Shown one piece after another: positions 62,474-64,000 of a stretch of 64,000 nt of DNA. A program made the translations under genes and the position numbers. How positions within the stretch are numbered: position 1 is the stretch's first letter; the number at the start of each line of letters is the position of its first letter. Under the pieces are notes generated by a model that ran no database searches, was not told the origin of the DNA, and saw only the letters and a list, made by a program, of their open reading frames with translations. Source of the stretch: Aphelocoma coerulescens (Eukaryota; Chordata; Aves; Passeriformes; Corvidae); contig NC_091014.1 in NCBI RefSeq assembly GCF_041296385.1, positions 6,051,578 to 6,115,577 on the forward strand. The letters are read 5' to 3'.

Positions 62474-64000
62474 GAAAGGGAGAATAAGACAATATAAGGA
62501 GTCCTCTTTTGGTTGTCTGTGACTGTGACACTTCTGCTGAAGCTGCTGGACTCAACTGATTGTGCTTAAAAACAAATTGATAAATTAGCAATATTGTGTC
62601 CCCTAAAATAATGTTTTCCCTGCAAAACACCACAGAAAAAAAACCCCACAGCACTAAAGAAACCAGTTAAATACTGGCAGCAAAGGAATTTTCTGTTTAG
62701 CTGCTCAAATGAACAGATTTCCAAGTAACTTAAACCACAGTCTCTATTTGTAGAAGTACTTATGCTGAGTTTGAAGGGGCCTTTAATCTAGCAGACTGAG
62801 GCAGGAAAAGGTCTAGTAATTGCATACTGAAATCAAAAAGTTCAAACTAGAAATAAAGGGGAACTCATTTATTTTTTAACTGTATAATGAGATATGTTAC
62901 TGGGGCAAATTACTAAGTGTTATTGTAGTCCTTAAATCAAGATCAGATGTGCTTATAAAACATATATCTTAGTTTAACAACATATGGCTGGGCTTCAGAC
63001 AGAAATCCCTGAACGAAGTATGGCCTGTGTTAGGCAAGAACTCAGACTAGGCAGAGTTTGAACTACTTAATCATAATGGTCTCCTATGGTTTGAAAATCC
63101 ACAAACGTATTAATTTCAAGCAATAGGTAAGATATGCTCATGTAAAACTGAATTTCCTAAGAGTCTTCAACGGGACAAAAAGAATAGCAAAGTCTCAACT
63201 AAGCACAGAAGAATTACACATCAGATGAGATGTCCTTTAAAATGCAAGTATCTAAGCATCTTCTTAGCACTTGCTTTTCTGTCCAAGAGAGAGAATTAAA
63301 CTTTTCATAGGAGCATGCTCATGCCAGTTGTCTAATAGAACCCTGGAAAATCATATTTAAAAGAGTATTTAAAACAATCAGCTTTGCTAGCCCTTGACTT
63401 CTAAAGTCCATCAGCAACCAATTTCAGCACCAGCTCCTGATGGGTGAACAGTGGCTTGTGATATATATGATGGAGAAAAATCACATGAAAAGAAGAATAA
63501 GCCTGGATAGTAATCTATATGTCTATTTTAATGAGACCTCTACCTTGGGGAAGAGGGAATTATGCAGGAAATACAGAGACACTGCCATTACCAATGTAAA
63601 AAGCTCTTACCAATGTATCAGCTGGGATAAGTTGTGCTCAGAAAGACCAAAATCATCAAATGTTGCTGCTATCAGGCACCCTACAGTCTGGTCCATTTCT
63701 ATATCTCTAGTATTTTCTGTCAGCATCAGTAGACTACATTTTGGAGTGTGGATGCACTGTGAAATCACTATGCATTATATTCATGGTTTTGGATACAGTA
63801 CTTTTGAATTTTGTAACTTTTATGCTGCAGAATACTCAAGAATGACACTTTTCTGTAATGGAAATGGGAAAGCAAAAAGAGGTCTTTTTCACTGCGTGTC
63901 TTTGGTCTTAAAAACATGTATGTGCAGGAGTGGGAGGGTGCATTTGTCACTGTAGCCACATCTTTCTTTCTGGTGAGAACTGGGATGCAAAGATAGAGCT
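62474..64000. other. Unique AT-rich DNA to the window end
   Basis: Contains the 171-codon plus-strand frame at 63440-63955 (ATG start), the longest in the window. Its translation is low in recognisable structure and rich in Ser, Cys and Met, and I see no family match. By a rough estimate from composition, one frame of this size in a 64 kb AT-rich window is unlikely but not remarkable. No other feature recognised. Confidence 0.45.

Noticed and set aside
1..64000. CRISPR arrays, bacterial operons, phage or plasmid modules
   Set aside because: No regularly spaced direct repeats and no prokaryotic gene layout; CR1 elements identify avian nuclear DNA.

Overview
The window looks like avian nuclear DNA. 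It is AT-rich and CpG-poor, and it carries about ten fragments of CR1 LINEs. Several of these end in the ATTCTATG-type tail that is characteristic of bird CR1 3' ends. I found no bacterial gene organisation and no long open frame with a recognisable protein domain. The stretch reads as intergenic or deep intronic DNA. The flanking or host gene cannot be named from what is here.

Layout. 1-10.3 kb: unique AT-rich DNA with a short (TATGA)5 repeat, a 20-base-period duplication, a perfect hairpin and one mildly coding-like minus-strand frame (7930-8283). 10.4-11.2 kb: two minus-strand CR1 ends. 12.37-12.75 kb: the most distinctive unique sequence in the window, a CpG-rich patch with eight GATA cores, a CCAAT motif and two E-boxes, which I read as a candidate distal enhancer or weak promoter. 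14.2 kb: two CR1 3' ends fused head to head. 15.04-15.13 kb: an imperfect foldback of about 86 bases. 18.36-18.46 kb: a pyrimidine tract ending in 51 consecutive T. 18.8-19.3 kb: an open minus-strand frame with acceptor-like sequence. 21.2 kb: a CR1 end. 26.2-26.6 kb: a weak LTR-like stretch. 30.7-31.0 kb: plus-strand CR1. 33.1-34.1 kb: a retroelement stack made of an old minus-strand CR1, a younger minus-strand CR1 piece, and a 198-base LTR with perfect inverted ends, a polyadenylation signal and a primer-binding-site-like sequence. 36-46 kb: A tracts, a purine-rich block, a homeodomain-site cluster and CR1 copies at 41.3 kb and 46.1 kb. 46.5-47.6 kb: an ORF-dense, GC-richer patch. 48-64 kb: mostly unique AT-rich DNA with CR1 ends at 54.9 kb and 62.4 kb; the second is flanked by an 11-base direct repeat. 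There is also a G-rich quadruplex-like stretch at 59 kb and a 14-base C run at 61.7 kb.

No operon, pathway or set of cooperating genes can be described, because no gene is supported. Function here, if any, is most likely regulatory or structural. The two best leads are the GATA/CpG cluster near 12.5 kb and the foldback near 15.1 kb. Conservation, transcription and family assignments were not tested; everything rests on reading the sequence.
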